64,000 nt of DNA, taken from the NCBI GenBank assembly GCA_038373865.1, contig JAXGGA010004726.1, forward strand, positions 1-64,000, written 5' to 3'. Within the stretch, counting starts at the first letter, position 1. Each line of letters opens with the position of its first letter. Shown in pieces: positions 62,499-64,000 of the stretch. The stretch is from Uloborus plumipes. Lineage: Eukaryota > Arthropoda > Arachnida > Araneae > Uloboridae. The notes under the pieces are model-generated. The model made no database searches and was not told the origin of the DNA. It worked only from the letters and a program-made list of their open reading frames with translations. The position numbers were made by a program, and so were the translations under genes.

Positions 62499-63594
62499 TG
62501 GACGGAAAAGAAAAAATGAGTATCAATATTTCTAACAGTGTTATCCGACGTTTAGCAAGATGTATGTCTTATTAGCAATATTTGCAAAACTTATTTACAG
62601 CTGATGGATTGATTTTTCAATTTAGTTGCATGCAACTTTAAAAGCTAAAAAAGAGAAAAACCTTAAGCGTGGTTTTAGAAATTTGTAGTGAAATAAGACA
62701 AGAACGAAATTTTCTAAAACAAATATGAAGAAAAAACTCACAAGTTTATTTCTATTAAAAAATTCCTAGGAAGAATATCGTGAAGGATAATTCTTTTTCA
62801 AGCAGAGTCATGAAACAGATCTTCCACAGTTTTCCGAAAAGAAATAATAAACTTTGGAGGCGATAAGAAACTTTAGGAAACATTGGGAGAAATTGAGATG
62901 CAAGTTGCAACAGTTCTCATGCTTTAGAAGCAGCTTTAGATCTTAGAAAAAAATCAGGAACGGAAATCTAAAAACCGGAAATGAAAAGTTTTATATAGAA
63001 AAGAATCTTCTTTAGAAAAATGCTCGTTATCTACTTTAAGAGAAACTTCGATTAGATAGAAATAATTTTTATTTTATAACATTTTCACGTAAGAATAAGC
63101 GAAATGGATTATGCAACAGAAAAATAGCTTTTGTAATGCATGCTATAATGCTATGGAATATATAAGTTAGTAGACAACAATTCTGGCTACGTTTTACATG
63201 AGAAAACTTAGCGCGCGTAGATGATATGTGTTCTCAGAGCTAGTAGAAGATTGAAATGATGAAATAGTTAAAGTTAACGAGTACTTCTATTTTCTATACT
63301 ATGATTGGTATTTTTCTCTGTACGAATTTTCTCCAGTAAAGAAAAACACTAAGTTTTCTTATTATGAGGTTACATTACACCTTCAAAATGATTTTTGTGC
63401 TGAACGTACTACTTCCATTATTACAATTCTTAACATTTTTTAACCATTCCGTCATTCCGCCTTTAATGAGTCATCTTTGTATTGTTACTATTCTTCCTCT
63501 TTTAAACCATTTTTTTCTTCAGGGTAGAGATATCGATTAGTGGTTTTGAAAACTTTCGGAAGGAAACTTTCCTAACAGGTTTTTTTGCGTTCTT
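62499..63594. other. AT-rich, nothing recognised
   Basis: No features recognised. Confidence 0.5.
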
Positions 63595-63835
63595 TTGAAT
63601 AAGACCAAGATCGGAAGATCCAATAAGTATTTCGCTAGATAGAGACATTTTGAAGTAGAAAGAGCCATTTTGAAGTCTTTTATTCGAAATTGGAACGGAT
63701 TGGTACTTTTTTCCCACTCAAAAACCACCCTATAATCCTTCCAGGGTGTCCAAGTATCTCCCTGCCAAATTTCGTCCAGATCTGACGTAAACTGGTGATT
63801 TGTATAAGGCACACACACACACATACATATTGATT
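63595..63835 (+). repeat. Interspersed repeat ending in (CA)n, copy 2
   Basis: Shares with 30110-30345 AGTAGAAAGAGCCATTTTGA-like, GGAACGGATTGGTACTTTTT, CTCCCTGCCAAATTTCGTCC and GATTTGTAT blocks, then ACACACACACACATACATA. Frames of 71 and 95 codons on the minus strand are by-products. Confidence 0.65.
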
Positions 63836-64000
63836 GTTTTATTTATGTGGATTTAACCTTTCTATCTTCTTCCTCTGACCATTTCTTCTCCTTACTGCTC
63901 TGTATGAACTTTTTAAAAATGCATTTTAACTTAAATGCGTGGTGTTTACTTTCTAAAAACACCAATCAAATTGTAATGCACGAAAACATTTGAAGTATTT
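63836..64000. other. AT-rich end of window
   Basis: Nothing recognised. Confidence 0.5.

Overview
This is an AT-rich, intron-scale stretch of animal nuclear DNA with no host protein-coding gene that I can support. Signs of a metazoan, probably an arthropod and most likely a spider or other chelicerate: tRNA-headed SINEs, a RNase H-bearing LINE tail, hAT, pogo, Tc1, mariner, piggyBac-like and Harbinger-like elements, long (TA)n microsatellites, and frequent A/T homopolymers. The spider guess rests on the general look of the repeats, not on a gene. Nearly everything recognisable is transposon-derived, and most of it is non-autonomous or broken.

Layout. 0-3.3 kb: three (TA)n tracts, with two terminal-inverted-repeat (TIR) elements lying inside them. 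5.2-8.8 kb: a four-level nest: a minus-strand SINE split by a hAT element, which holds a 2.4-kb TIR element, which holds a foldback palindrome. 9.3-12.1 kb: a MITE split by a Tc1 fragment, a small TA-target MITE, and a second copy of the same hAT carrying a pogo-type insertion. 13.2-13.8 kb: another SINE. 15.2-19 kb and 34.9-36.1 kb: two copies of one TIR element. 20-22 kb: three MITEs. 23.8-25.7 kb and 52.9-55 kb: two copies of an unidentified repeat with an approximately 146-bp tandem array and a short shared reading frame. 26-33.3 kb: a mariner relic and several MITEs. 36.5-38 kb: a pogo/Tigger relic that keeps the C-terminal end of its transposase, next to a (TA)n tract. 39.1-40 kb: a hairpin-unit array. 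41.5-43 kb: a TTAA-flanked foldback. 44.8-45.3 kb: a hAT MITE with a perfect 8-bp duplication. 45.4-49.6 kb: a pogo-family element with a decayed transposase (N-terminal DNA-binding start, DDE domain, C-terminal PHD-like finger), itself split by a tandemly doubled TIR element. 50.3-52.6 kb: a mosaic of MITE, palindromic repeat and LINE RNase H fragment. 56-59.3 kb: a SINE with perfect target duplications and two piggyBac-like MITEs. 59.3-63.6 kb: mostly unrecognised sequence.

The most useful points are: (1) several unrelated-looking TA-target elements repeat their own TIR core motif internally, usually in clusters, which looks like arrays of transposase-binding sites; (2) the two hAT copies act as empty sites for each other's nested insertions, so the insertion events can be read inside the window; (3) a 146-147-bp tandem monomer is arranged in a higher-order trimer of about 439 bp; (4) the pogo relic ends in a PCNA-binding (PIP-box) motif; (5) two element copies differ repeatedly by homopolymer length, which may be an assembly artefact.

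All family assignments are by eye from termini, target duplications and short protein motifs. No database search was possible.
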